The notes beneath the pieces are model-generated. The model did no database searches. It was not told the DNA's origin and saw only the letters and a program-made list of their open reading frames with translations. 41,467 nucleotides of DNA, taken from NCBI GenBank assembly GCA_900316645.1, contig ONDP01000024.1, positions 1 through 41,467 on the forward strand, given 5' to 3'. The translations under genes were made by a program, and so were the position numbers. This DNA comes from an uncultured Prevotellaceae bacterium. GTDB taxonomy: Bacteria > Bacteroidota > Bacteroidia > Bacteroidales > Bacteroidaceae. Of the stretch, positions 6,581 through 14,237 are shown piece after piece; the first letter of the stretch is position 1; the number at the start of each line of letters is the position of its first letter.

Positions 6581-8239
6581 CTATTTATATAAGTAGCGTT
6601 TTATACTCTTTTTTGGGGTTTTCTCAAATTCCGTCTCACGGATTTCGATGGCGTGCAACCGGCTGTAAGGAGGTATGATCTCGTTCAGTTGCTGACGGTT
6701 CTGCTCCATCACGCCTTCCAAATCAGTCATGTCGAGCCCCATCTCCTTGGCCTCGTCCATATCGGGATAAACCAATCCCACCAAGTGTTCGCCTCGCTGC
6801 ACTATGATGCATTCGCTCACCATAGTCATCGAGCCCAACTTGTCTTCTATCTCTTCCGGATACACGTTCTGTCCGTTTGCACCCAGTAGCATGTTCTTCG
6901 AACGTCCTCGGATGAACAGGTGTCCGTCGCTCGACATCGTGCCCAAGTCGCCTGTATGGTACCATCCGTCCTTGTCCAATGCCTGTTGTGTGGCCTCCTC
7001 GTTTTTATAGTAACCCAGCATTACGTTGGCGCCGCGCGTCACAATCTCGCCAGGAATGTCGTGTGGATTGTTCGACAGAATCTTCACCTCCATGTGGTCA
7101 ACAGTCTGTCCACACGAACCCGATACGAAGTCTTTATAGTCGCTGTATGCAATCAGTGGTGCACATTCCGTAGTGCCGTAGCCCACAGTGATGGGGAAGT
7201 CGATGTCCATCATAAACTTCTCTATCTCCTGATTCAACGGAGCACCACCCACAATCACCTCGTAGGCCTCGCCGCCGAAGGCTTGATATACCTCCTGACA
7301 GATACGCTCCTTCACCTTCTTCGAGACGACGGGCATCTGCATCAGCAGTTTCACGGCATTGTTCTGAATCTTGGGGAATACACGCTTGCGTATGATCTTT
7401 TCTATAATCAACGGCACTGCTACTACCAGATGAGGCTTCACCTCCTTGAAAGCCTCGGCAATCAGCGAGGGCGAGGGTAGGCGAGTGAGGAAGTAAAGGT
7501 GATAGCCCGAACAGAAGGGAAACAGGAATTCAATAGCCTGTCCATACATGTGGGCCATCGGCAGAATGCTCAGCATGCGACTGAATTTCGGCAGACACAT
7601 ACCCAGTCGCATCATGCAGAAGTCCACATTGCCCCACAGGGCGCGATAGGGAATCATCACACCTTTCGAAAATCCCGTCGTCCCACTCGTATAGTTCAGC
7701 ATACACAGTTCTTCCGGGTCATCTATATGCCAGTTGATATGTTCCGCACGGAATGCCATCGGATATTTCTCTCCGAACAACTGATTCAGATGTTCGCGTG
7801 CATCCTCCAGCCGTTCGTTACGACAGGTATGCAGCGAAAAGTCGGGCAAGTTGAAAATACCTTCCAAATGAGGCATTTCCTTTTCGTCGATGATGTTCGC
7901 CACATAGTCGCCCACGAAGAGCAGTCTTGATTCAGAATGATTGACGATGTTGTGAATCTGCTCGCCGTTGAACTCGTGCAGAATAGGCACGATAACAGCT
8001 CCGTAGGTCAGCGTAGCCAGATAAGCTACTGCCCAATGGGCGGAGTTACGTCCACACACGGCGATACGGTCGCCTTTCTGTATTCCGGCTGCCTCCATCA
8101 TGATATGCAACTTCTCTATCTTACGAGCCACATCATGATACTGCAATGTGGGACCCTTATAGTCGGTCAGCGCGTCGAGCAGCCAATTCTCCTTAATGGT
8201 TTTAACGATATATGAGTTAAAACTTGGTATGTCGTTCAT
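6581..8239 (-). CDS. AMP-dependent acyl-CoA/acyl-ACP synthetase (first of a tandem pair)
   Basis: The 552-residue enzyme belongs to the same adenylate-forming family as the next gene, with YTSGTTGFSKGV, YHTGDLG and GRSKNMLLGANGQN in the same places and a KTPKKSIKRY tail. I chose the ATG at 8239 because MNDIPSFNSYI aligns with the start of the paralogue. A longer reading frame continues upstream through promoter sequence and encodes a spurious hydrophobic segment. It is the first gene of a two-gene operon ending at the terminator at 4860-4890. The promoter carries two matched palindromes, which suggests repression by a dimeric regulator, perhaps responding to acyl-CoA. Role in fatty-acid activation is inferred from the family. 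Confidence 0.9.
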   Translation of the reverse strand: MNDIPSFNSYIVKTIKENWLLDALTDYKGPTLQYHDVARKIEKLHIMMEAAGIQKGDRIAVCGRNSAHWAVAYLATLTYGAVIVPILHEFNGEQIHNIVNHSESRLLFVGDYVANIIDEKEMPHLEGIFNLPDFSLHTCRNERLEDAREHLNQLFGEKYPMAFRAEHINWHIDDPEELCMLNYTSGTTGFSKGVMIPYRALWGNVDFCMMRLGMCLPKFSRMLSILPMAHMYGQAIEFLFPFCSGYHLYFLTRLPSPSLIAEAFKEVKPHLVVAVPLIIEKIIRKRVFPKIQNNAVKLLMQMPVVSKKVKERICQEVYQAFGGEAYEVIVGGAPLNQEIEKFMMDIDFPITVGYGTTECAPLIAYSDYKDFVSGSCGQTVDHMEVKILSNNPHDIPGEIVTRGANVMLGYYKNEEATQQALDKDGWYHTGDLGTMSSDGHLFIRGRSKNMLLGANGQNVYPEEIEDKLGSMTMVSECIIVQRGEHLVGLVYPDMDEAKEMGLDMTDLEGVMEQNRQQLNEIIPPYSRLHAIEIRETEFEKTPKKSIKRYLYK

Positions 8240-8265
8240 TGCACAATTTTCAAATTTTTGTGCAA
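8239..8265 (-). promoter_or_regulatory. Palindromic operator candidate 1 (over the start region)
   Basis: TTGCACAA (8239-8246) and TTGTGCAA (8258-8265) form an 8-bp perfect dyad with an 11-base AT-rich spacer. It covers the predicted transcription start and the start codon of the acyl-CoA synthetase gene and touches the -7 box. Confidence 0.65.
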
Positions 8266-8294
8266 AGGTAATGACTTTTCTGCACATTCGCAAA
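8263..8294 (-). promoter_or_regulatory. Promoter of the acyl-CoA synthetase operon
   Basis: On the minus strand TTTG (8294-8291), a 20-base spacer and TACCTTTG (8270-8263) match the Bacteroidetes consensus exactly. The predicted start is near 8257, giving a leader of about 18 bases. Confidence 0.75.
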
Positions 8295-8305
8295 AAAAAT
8301 GTGCA
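8281..8305 (-). promoter_or_regulatory. Palindromic operator candidate 2 (over the -33 box)
   Basis: TGCACAT (8281-8287) and ATGTGCA (8299-8305) form a 7-bp perfect dyad, again with an 11-base spacer, exactly 41 bases from the equivalent start of candidate 1. It overlaps the -33 element. Confidence 0.65.
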
Positions 8306-8396
8306 ATATTTTGTAAGATGCCTATAAAAAGACCAAAAAACGGAAAAAACGAACAATACTAAAAATACATAAAAGGACATTTTTTTATTGATTTTA

Positions 8397-8429
8397 TTTG
8401 CTTGTTTTGCACGAAAAGTTATAATTTTG
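8397..8429 (+). promoter_or_regulatory. Promoter of the DUF4923 gene
   Basis: TTTG (8397-8400), a 21-base spacer and TAATTTTG (8422-8429) fit the consensus. The predicted start is near 8436. A single TTGCAC half-site (8407-8412), like those of the divergent acyl-CoA synthetase operators, lies in the spacer. Confidence 0.7.
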
Positions 8430-8473
8430 CGTTGTTTTTCAGAAATTAATCCCAATAAAAGAAGATAAAAAGC

Positions 8474-9100
8474 ATGAAAAGTAATGTATTTAAAGTGGCC
8501 GCAATGGCTGTGGTGATGATGGCTTCTGCCCAGGTAAATGCACAGACGGTGAGCGATGTAATAGGCAGTGTGCTAAACAACCAGCAGTCGGGCGACTTGG
8601 TGCAAGGGCTGACCAGTGTCTTCTCGAGCAACAAGCAGGCAACTGCAGACAAGATTATCGGCACATGGGCTTACTCGGAGCCAGCTATTGTCTTTACCTC
8701 AGACAATATCCTGGCAAAAGCTGCATCGAAGATTGCTGCTAACAAGGTGGAGGCGAAATTGCAGGAGCAACTGACGAAATATGGCATCAAGCTGGGTGAA
8801 TTCTCGATGACCTTCAAGAAAGACGGTACCTTTACGGAGACACTGAAGGGCAGGACGTCGAAAGGCAAATGGCAAGTGAAAGACTCGAAGCTCATCTTGT
8901 CGATAGCCGGAGTGAAAGCCCTTTCCATTACCACACAAATAGACGGCAGGGACATGCAGTTCGTGACGGATGCCACTAAACTGCTGAACCTGTTCAAGAC
9001 GCTTGGAGCCAAGTCGGGTAATTCGAATATCAAGACCGTTGCCTCGCTGATGAAGAGTGTCAAGGGAATGCAGGCTGGTATCACTCTGCGTAAACAGTAA
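8474..9100 (+). CDS. Secreted DUF4923 (lipocalin-like) protein
   Basis: The 208-residue protein has a signal peptide (about 1-23, ending VNAQT) and a mature part with the DUF4923 hallmarks: IIGTWAYSEPAIVFTSDN near 62-79, an alternating strand section with KDGTFTETLKGRTSKGKW near 115-132, and a short helical end. This family is found in Bacteroidales secreted proteins and resembles a lipocalin-like beta barrel; its biochemical function is not known. It has its own promoter and is followed 23 bases later by another secreted protein on the same strand, so the two are probably co-transcribed. It diverges from the acyl-CoA synthetase operon, which raises the possibility of a lipid-related role (inference only). 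Confidence 0.85.
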   Translation: MKSNVFKVAAMAVVMMASAQVNAQTVSDVIGSVLNNQQSGDLVQGLTSVFSSNKQATADKIIGTWAYSEPAIVFTSDNILAKAASKIAANKVEAKLQEQLTKYGIKLGEFSMTFKKDGTFTETLKGRTSKGKWQVKDSKLILSIAGVKALSITTQIDGRDMQFVTDATKLLNLFKTLGAKSGNSNIKTVASLMKSVKGMQAGITLRKQ

Positions 9101-9123
9101 ATAACCATTTAAAAAACATAGTT

Positions 9124-9783
9124 ATGAAAAGGAGTATTTGTTGTTTGGTGGTGTTGGCTTTTGCCTTGGGTATGCAAGCTAATGGTAAGAACGGTATAAA
9201 ATTGGATGACCGGCGTGGTATGTGTGTGCCTGCTGATGTAGAAAAGGGTTGGCAGAAGCGGACTATCAAGGTGCCTGGTAAGAAGAGTGACATTGTGACG
9301 CTTTTCGAAGCCTTTTATAAAGTGTGGCCTACGATAGAAAGCAGCCGTATCGTACAGGAGACGAACCCTTCGCTGGTTGTGAAGAATGAGTATTATGAGG
9401 AGGGCTCTATCATTGACCGTAAGAACGGTTATGTGGAATCGAGTTCTTATGAGGGAGAGGGTCTTGGTATGGTGTCTGCCTGTGTGTGGAAGCGTAACAA
9501 CGGACATAAGCTCTTTGCTGTGAATTTCCACGTATTGGGGGGCAACGATTTCGTTTGTTTCTATGATTTCGATCCTGTCAAGCGCACCCTTACGCCTGAG
9601 GAGAGCCCGGTAAAGCGCGAGCATCTGAAATCACCAGAGAAGTCGCCACTTTGGTACGATTTGCCACACCAGGGCAAGACGATGACTGTGGTAGAAGATG
9701 GCGGTTCGGATGCAGTGGTCATCAATTACTACGAGTTTGACGGCCAAAACTTGAAGTTCGCACGACAGGAAACTCAGCCCTAA
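9124..9783 (+). CDS. Secreted protein of unknown function
   Basis: The 219-residue product starts with a signal peptide (MKRSICCLVVLAFALGMQA, then NGKNG). The mature part contains a predicted helix (SDIVTLFEAFYKVWPT near 57-72), followed by strand-like segments such as YVESSSY, ACVWKRNNGHKLFAVNFHV and DFVCFYDFDP. I do not recognise the family. It follows the DUF4923 gene with a 23-base gap and ends 84 bases before mazG, which has its own promoter box, so it probably forms a pair with the DUF4923 gene. Function unknown. Confidence 0.8.
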   Translation: MKRSICCLVVLAFALGMQANGKNGIKLDDRRGMCVPADVEKGWQKRTIKVPGKKSDIVTLFEAFYKVWPTIESSRIVQETNPSLVVKNEYYEEGSIIDRKNGYVESSSYEGEGLGMVSACVWKRNNGHKLFAVNFHVLGGNDFVCFYDFDPVKRTLTPEESPVKREHLKSPEKSPLWYDLPHQGKTMTVVEDGGSDAVVINYYEFDGQNLKFARQETQP

Positions 9784-9835
9784 AGACACGATAACTTTTG
9801 TTTCGTGGTTAAAAATCATAAACAATTGGTGTAGG

Positions 9836-9859
9836 TTTGGATTTTATTTTGTACTTTTG
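9836..9859 (+). promoter_or_regulatory. Probable promoter of mazG
   Basis: TACTTTTG (9852-9859) matches TAnnTTTG. A TTTG is present 12 bases upstream (9836-9839) rather than at the usual 19-21. The mazG ATG is only 8 bases past the box, so the transcript would be nearly leaderless. Confidence 0.45.
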
Positions 9860-9867
9860 CCAAAGAA

Positions 9868-10662
9868 ATGGAACAAAAGCATACAAGAGAAGAGAAAATG
9901 GAGGCCTTTGGCAGGCTGTTGGATGTGATGGACCGACTGAGGGTGGAGTGTCCTTGGGATCGCAAACAGACCAACGAGAGCCTGCGCCCCAACACCATCG
10001 AAGAGGCGTTCGAGCTGAGTGATGCGATTCTGAAGGACGACCGTTATGAAATATGTAAGGAGTTGGGCGACGTGCTGCTCCACATTGTATTCTATAGTAG
10101 GATAGGTGAGGAGAAAGCGCAATTTGACATAGCTGATGTCTGTAACAAGCTGTGTGACAAGATGATATTCCGTCATCCTCACGTCTATGGTGACGTGGTG
10201 GCAAAGAATGCGGAAGAGGTGTTGGACAACTGGGAACAGATTAAGCAGAAGGAGAAAGGCGGTAACAAAACGGTGTTGGGTGGGGTGCCTGCATCGCTGC
10301 CTTCAGTCATCAAAGCCTACCGCATTCAGGACAAAGCCCGCCATGTGGGTTTCGACTGGAAGGAGAAAGAGAATGTATGGGATAAGGTGCGCGAGGAACT
10401 GGGCGAACTGGAAGCAGAGCTGAAGCGCGAGGACAAAGTGCGTTCGGAACAGGAGTTAGGCGATTTCCTGTTTTCGGTCATCAATGCAGCTCGTCTGTAT
10501 CATCTGAATCCCGATAATGCACTTGAAATGACGAACCAGAAGTTCATAAACCGCTTCAACTACATTGAGCAACACAGCATCAAAGCGGGAAAGCCCCTGA
10601 CGGAAATGACGCTGGCCGAAATGGATGCTCTCTGGGAGGAAGCGAAGAGAAGTGAAAAGTGA
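9868..10662 (+). CDS. mazG: Nucleoside triphosphate pyrophosphohydrolase MazG
   Basis: The 264-residue cytoplasmic enzyme hydrolyses nucleoside triphosphates, including damaged ones, to monophosphate and pyrophosphate. The first MazG repeat has the metal-binding pattern EEAFELSDAI followed by ELGDVLLHIVFYS (about 47-80). The second has REELGELEAEL and EQELGDFLFSVINA (about 175-210). The CPWDRKQT signature near residue 29 is typical. The stop TGA falls within a tandem GTGAAAA array, so the last few codons (RSEK) are encoded by the repeat. A lipoprotein and RNase Z follow at short distances on the same strand, probably one operon. Confidence 0.95.
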   Translation: MEQKHTREEKMEAFGRLLDVMDRLRVECPWDRKQTNESLRPNTIEEAFELSDAILKDDRYEICKELGDVLLHIVFYSRIGEEKAQFDIADVCNKLCDKMIFRHPHVYGDVVAKNAEEVLDNWEQIKQKEKGGNKTVLGGVPASLPSVIKAYRIQDKARHVGFDWKEKENVWDKVREELGELEAELKREDKVRSEQELGDFLFSVINAARLYHLNPDNALEMTNQKFINRFNYIEQHSIKAGKPLTEMTLAEMDALWEEAKRSEK

Positions 10663-10686
10663 AAAGTGAAAAGTGAAAAGTAAAAA
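10652..10686 (+). repeat. Heptamer tandem repeat (GTGAAAA)
   Basis: Four exact GTGAAAA units (10652-10679) are followed by a degenerate fifth (GTAAAAA). The array contains the mazG stop codon and fills most of the gap to the next gene. Units of 7 bases place a TGA in each reading frame in turn. Confidence 0.85.
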
Positions 10687-10695
10687 AATAAAGCG

Positions 10696-11361
10696 ATGAA
10701 GAAGATTTGGATTGTAGTAATGCTGGTAGCTGCTGTTGTTATGACAATGAGCAGTTGCGGTGGAAAGACGCAACAGGTGCCATTTGACAATGGTGATTCA
10801 ACTGACATGAGTGCGATGCAGGACCCCACCATCTATGGTGTGTGTGGCGAGGGCTCGGCCATGAATACGTTGCAGATAGTGACAGACCTTGGCGACTCTA
10901 TCGTGCTTGACCTGAATTATGCACGTGAGAACAATCAGGTGTTTGGCGGATTACAGGCGGGCGACCGTATGGCTGTGGTGCCTAATTCGAAGAAGACGGA
11001 GGCGCTGATAGTAGTGAACCAGGCCGATTTGTTGGGAAACTGGGTAATGCCCAACCCATTGGACGGCAGCGATGAAGTTGGGTTCCGTATCAAGGAAGGC
11101 GGTATCTTGGAAGGCATTGAGCAGAGTTCGCTGACATTTAAGACTTGGCGACTGGTGCGCGGAAAACTGGAGACAGTGGCTGTGCGCGAAGGTGGTGGCG
11201 AAGAAGAAGAGGTAAACATCTACGACCTTGTGAAACTGACGCCCGACTCGCTAATCCTCAAGGATAACGATGATACCTATGAATATGGTCGCCAGCAGGT
11301 TAAGAAACCTTTGTCGGATATCAAACTGGAAGAGGCTTCGGCTGACGATTACAAGATTTAA
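10696..11361 (+). CDS. Lipoprotein with lipocalin-like features
   Basis: The 221-residue protein has a lipoprotein signal: a positively charged start (MKK), a hydrophobic stretch and a lipobox MSSC with Cys21. The mature region contains the segments DLLGNWVMPNP (near 114) and SLTFKTWRLVRGKLE (near 140), and an acidic EEEEVNIYDLVKLTPDSLIL stretch. These repeated W-containing strands resemble the lipocalin-like domains common in Bacteroidales lipoproteins, but the exact family is not certain. It lies between mazG and rnz, with just 3 bases before the latter, so it is co-transcribed with rnz. Function unknown; location is inner or outer membrane, periplasm or cell surface. Confidence 0.8.
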   Translation: MKKIWIVVMLVAAVVMTMSSCGGKTQQVPFDNGDSTDMSAMQDPTIYGVCGEGSAMNTLQIVTDLGDSIVLDLNYARENNQVFGGLQAGDRMAVVPNSKKTEALIVVNQADLLGNWVMPNPLDGSDEVGFRIKEGGILEGIEQSSLTFKTWRLVRGKLETVAVREGGGEEEEVNIYDLVKLTPDSLILKDNDDTYEYGRQQVKKPLSDIKLEEASADDYKI

Positions 11362-11364
11362 TCG

Positions 11365-12288
11365 TTGAGCGATTTGGAACCCTTTAAGATTCACATATTA
11401 GGATGTGGAAGCGCATTGCCCACACTCCACCACTATGCTTCGGCACAGGTGGTGGAGATGCGGGGCAAACAGTTTATGATAGACTGTGGTGAGGGAACGC
11501 AGATGCAGTTGCGGCGTTCACGCATTCGTTTCACCAAGTTGTCGGCTGTATTCATCACCCATCTGCACGGCGACCACTGTTTCGGACTGATTGGTATGAT
11601 CAGTACTTTCGGACTGTTGGGGCGTACGGCTAAGTTGGATGTCTATGCCCCAAAGGAACTGGAACTCATGCTGCAGGAGCAAATGCGGATGTTCTGTCAT
11701 AATTTCGACTACGAGGTGGTTTTTCATGCCGTAGACACCTGCAAGCAGCAGGTGGTGTATGAAGATCGCAGCCTAACGGTGGAGTCAATTCCCTTGGAGC
11801 ATCGGATGCCCTGTTGTGGCTATCTGTTCAAGGAGAAAGCTACCTTGCCGCATATCCGGCGCGACATGATAGATTTCTATCAGATACCAGTCAGTCAGAT
11901 TAATAATATCAAGGCTGGTTCCGACTGGATAACGGCAGAAGGCGAAACAGTGCCCAACAGCAAACTGGTGGAAGCTGCCGACCAGCCGCGCAGTTATGCT
12001 TATTGCAGCGACACACGCTATATCCCCACACTGCACGAACGCATCAGGGGAGTGACCGCCCTTTACCATGAAAGTACTTACGGTGAAGACAACCTGCTGA
12101 TGGCAGAGAAGTATTATCACTCGACGGCAAGACAGGCTGCACTCGTGGCTCGTGACGCTGGGGCAGGGAAGTTGCTGCTGGGACATTATTCGTCACGTTA
12201 CGAAGACGAGAACGTGTTGCTGAACGAGGCTAAACAAGTGTTCGAAAACAGTTTCCTGTGCGATGAACAGATGGTTTTTGAACTGTAA
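11365..12288 (+). CDS. rnz: Ribonuclease Z
   Basis: The 307-residue metallo-beta-lactamase-fold endonuclease matures tRNA 3' ends in the cytoplasm. HLHGDHCFGL (near 64-73) is the zinc site, FMIDCGEGTQMQLRR near 37-51 is the characteristic strand, and SDTRYIP near 214 and GHYSSRY near 272 supply further ligands. The best start is a TTG at 11365, because MSDLEPFKIHILGCGSALPT aligns with the normal N-terminus and the first ATG in frame would delete the first core strand. It starts 3 bases after the lipoprotein stop, which suggests translational coupling. Confidence 0.93.
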   Translation: MSDLEPFKIHILGCGSALPTLHHYASAQVVEMRGKQFMIDCGEGTQMQLRRSRIRFTKLSAVFITHLHGDHCFGLIGMISTFGLLGRTAKLDVYAPKELELMLQEQMRMFCHNFDYEVVFHAVDTCKQQVVYEDRSLTVESIPLEHRMPCCGYLFKEKATLPHIRRDMIDFYQIPVSQINNIKAGSDWITAEGETVPNSKLVEAADQPRSYAYCSDTRYIPTLHERIRGVTALYHESTYGEDNLLMAEKYYHSTARQAALVARDAGAGKLLLGHYSSRYEDENVLLNEAKQVFENSFLCDEQMVFEL

Positions 12289-12310
12289 TTCACATTTTTT
12301 TGCTAAAATA

Positions 12311-12342
12311 TTTGGAGTTTACAAATAAAATCTCTAATTTTG
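12311..12342 (+). promoter_or_regulatory. Promoter of the L,D-transpeptidase / ECF sigma operon
   Basis: TTTG (12311-12314), a 20-base spacer and TAATTTTG (12335-12342) match the primary sigma consensus. The predicted start is near 12348, 16 bases before the first ATG. Confidence 0.75.
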
Positions 12343-12363
12343 CATTTGTAATATGTACTGTAT

Positions 12364-12681
12364 ATGACGAATAGAATACTCGCAACGGTTCTTTTTGCAG
12401 CATGTTTGCTCATGCTACCAATGGTTTCCCAGGCTTCGCTGTCTGAGCGTTTTGCCATTGAGCAAATCGACGATAAGAGCGACGTACAGATCAGCGTTTC
12501 AAGACAGTCCGTACATATCACCAATGCCGAAGGACAGGTGATGGAGGTCATCTCGCTGACAGGTCGCCACGTATTGTCAGTACGCATTGAGAGCCCCGCG
12601 CAAAGAATTGAATTAACAAACATACCTAAAGGTTGCTACATTATCAAAGTTGGAAAGGTTGTCAGAAAAATTGTTATCTGA
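12364..12681 (+). CDS. Small secreted protein resembling a lone T9SS C-terminal sorting domain
   Basis: The 105-residue protein has a clear signal peptide (about 1-24, ending VSQA) and a mature part of about 80 residues. Its last 56 residues follow the type IX secretion C-terminal-domain pattern: VHITNAEGQVMEVISLTG, then VRIESPAQRIELTNIPKG, then CYIIKVG and a basic KVVRKIVI end. Normally such a domain is the tail of a large cargo protein; here almost nothing precedes it. It is the first gene behind the promoter at 12311-12342, and its 3' end overlaps the next gene by 49 bases. Function unknown. It may be a small surface protein, a decoy, or a remnant of a larger cargo gene. Confidence 0.75.
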   Translation: MTNRILATVLFAACLLMLPMVSQASLSERFAIEQIDDKSDVQISVSRQSVHITNAEGQVMEVISLTGRHVLSVRIESPAQRIELTNIPKGCYIIKVGKVVRKIVI

Positions 12682-14237
12682 CCTGCCTTTTATTTCTGAT
12701 GGTTTCATGGCTCACGGTAGGTTGTAATGATGATACCATTCAGAAACGCGATATAACGATGGAGGCGTTTTCAGAATTGAAAGCGCCCGTTTTTGAAATT
12801 TCTCCTGAGAAAGTCTTTTCACAGATAGGCAAGCTGGGAAAGGTGGGTAAGGACACCTTGTCGCCATCGAGTCAGACTGCCTGGCACTATCAGCGCACAG
12901 GGCAGTTGCTTTGGGTGAACAGACAGGGGGTGACACCTATGGCAGACACGCTGTTGCAACGCTTGATTCATGTGGACGAAATAGGTTTTGCCAGCACGGG
13001 TTTCAAGGTGCAGGAGATAGAGAGCGACCTGCAGCGCTTCAAGGCTTTGGACTTTGACGGGACGCATACGGTGAATGATGTTGTAGCCCGATTGGAATAC
13101 AATCTCACGAAAGCCTATCTGACCTATGTGGCAGGCCAGCGGTATGGCTTTGTCAATCCGAAGGCTGCCATCAACCGCGTTGAGTCGAAGCCCGACAGTG
13201 CCGGCAATGTGAAAGTAACTTTTGTCAACCTGTTTGATATCCCTGTGTTGCGACCTAATAAGGACTTCTACGCCAAGGCTTTCCATAAGATTGCCGCAGA
13301 CAGCGTAGGCGAGATGATGAGTGAGGTGGAGCCGCAGTCGGCACTCTATCGTCAGTTGCTGCGCCAGTTGGCCGACTCCACGTCGGAAGCCAGCAGGAAG
13401 CGTATCCTTGTCAATATGGAACGTTGTCGTTGGCAAGAGAAGAATCCCATGCCCTCAACGGGGAAACGTGTGGTGGTGAATGTGCCTGCCTTCATGCTTT
13501 ATGCCTTCGGTCCAGACTCGACGATGGTGATGAAAATAGGATGCGGTGCAACGAAGACAAAGACACCGTTGCTGACCAGTGGCATAGAATACTTTCAGGT
13601 GAACCCGGAATGGAATATCCCGCAGAGTATTATCAAGAACGACGTGATGCACCATGCAGGCGACAGCAGTTATTTTGCCCGTCACCGCTATTATATTGCT
13701 GATCGTGCCACTGGTCAGAAAGTGGCTATAAGCAGTGTGTCGAAAGCAATGCTGGCCAGTGGTAAGTATCGCGTGTCGCAGAATGGCGGACGTGGCAATT
13801 CCCTAGGACGTATAGTGTTCCGTTTCAAGAATAATTTCTCTGTTTATCTGCACGACACCTCAACACCAGCATTCTTCCAGAACAGTTGGCGAGGTGTGTC
13901 GCACGGCTGTGTCCGTGTGCAGCGTCCCTTCGACTTGGCGCATTTCCTGTTGGGCGATATCGACGACTGGACATTGGACAAGATACGCATTTCTATGGAT
14001 ATTCCACCTGTCACTGCGCAGGGTAAGGAATACATTAGTTCGCATACACCTGAAGAGAACGAGAATGGACGTAAGCTGCCTCATAAGCTGATAAGCTATA
14101 TGCCTGTGAAGCCTCACGTACCTCTTTATATATTATATTATACCATCTATCCGGACGAGAATGGAGTAGTGAGAAACTATCCTGACGTTTACGGTTACGA
14201 CCAGCTCATCTGGAATCATCTAAAGAAATTTATCTGA
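12633..14237 (+). CDS. L,D-transpeptidase lipoprotein (YcbB/LdtD-like)
   Basis: The 534-residue protein would form 3-3 cross-links in peptidoglycan or attach proteins to it. The YkuD catalytic core has LHDTS (His407) and SHGCVRV (Cys426, Arg428). The N-terminal half has the helical domain seen in YcbB-type enzymes. The only in-frame start that yields a lipoprotein signal is TTG at 12633: it gives a Lys-containing n-region, a hydrophobic stretch and the lipobox TVGC (Cys31). The first ATG (12699) would leave a 9-residue signal. The frame opens just after a stop at 12627-12629, preceded by AAAGG, inside the previous gene. Its stop overlaps the sigma-factor ATG (TGATG). Confidence 0.88.
   Translation: MLHYQSWKGCQKNCYLTCLLFLMVSWLTVGCNDDTIQKRDITMEAFSELKAPVFEISPEKVFSQIGKLGKVGKDTLSPSSQTAWHYQRTGQLLWVNRQGVTPMADTLLQRLIHVDEIGFASTGFKVQEIESDLQRFKALDFDGTHTVNDVVARLEYNLTKAYLTYVAGQRYGFVNPKAAINRVESKPDSAGNVKVTFVNLFDIPVLRPNKDFYAKAFHKIAADSVGEMMSEVEPQSALYRQLLRQLADSTSEASRKRILVNMERCRWQEKNPMPSTGKRVVVNVPAFMLYAFGPDSTMVMKIGCGATKTKTPLLTSGIEYFQVNPEWNIPQSIIKNDVMHHAGDSSYFARHRYYIADRATGQKVAISSVSKAMLASGKYRVSQNGGRGNSLGRIVFRFKNNFSVYLHDTSTPAFFQNSWRGVSHGCVRVQRPFDLAHFLLGDIDDWTLDKIRISMDIPPVTAQGKEYISSHTPEENENGRKLPHKLISYMPVKPHVPLYILYYTIYPDENGVVRNYPDVYGYDQLIWNHLKKFI

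Noticed and set aside
12364-14237. The small sorting-domain gene and the L,D-transpeptidase as one gene broken by a frameshift
   Set aside because: The first protein ends with a complete basic sorting-domain terminus. The second has its own lipobox, and a sorting domain would not be placed before a lipoprotein signal.
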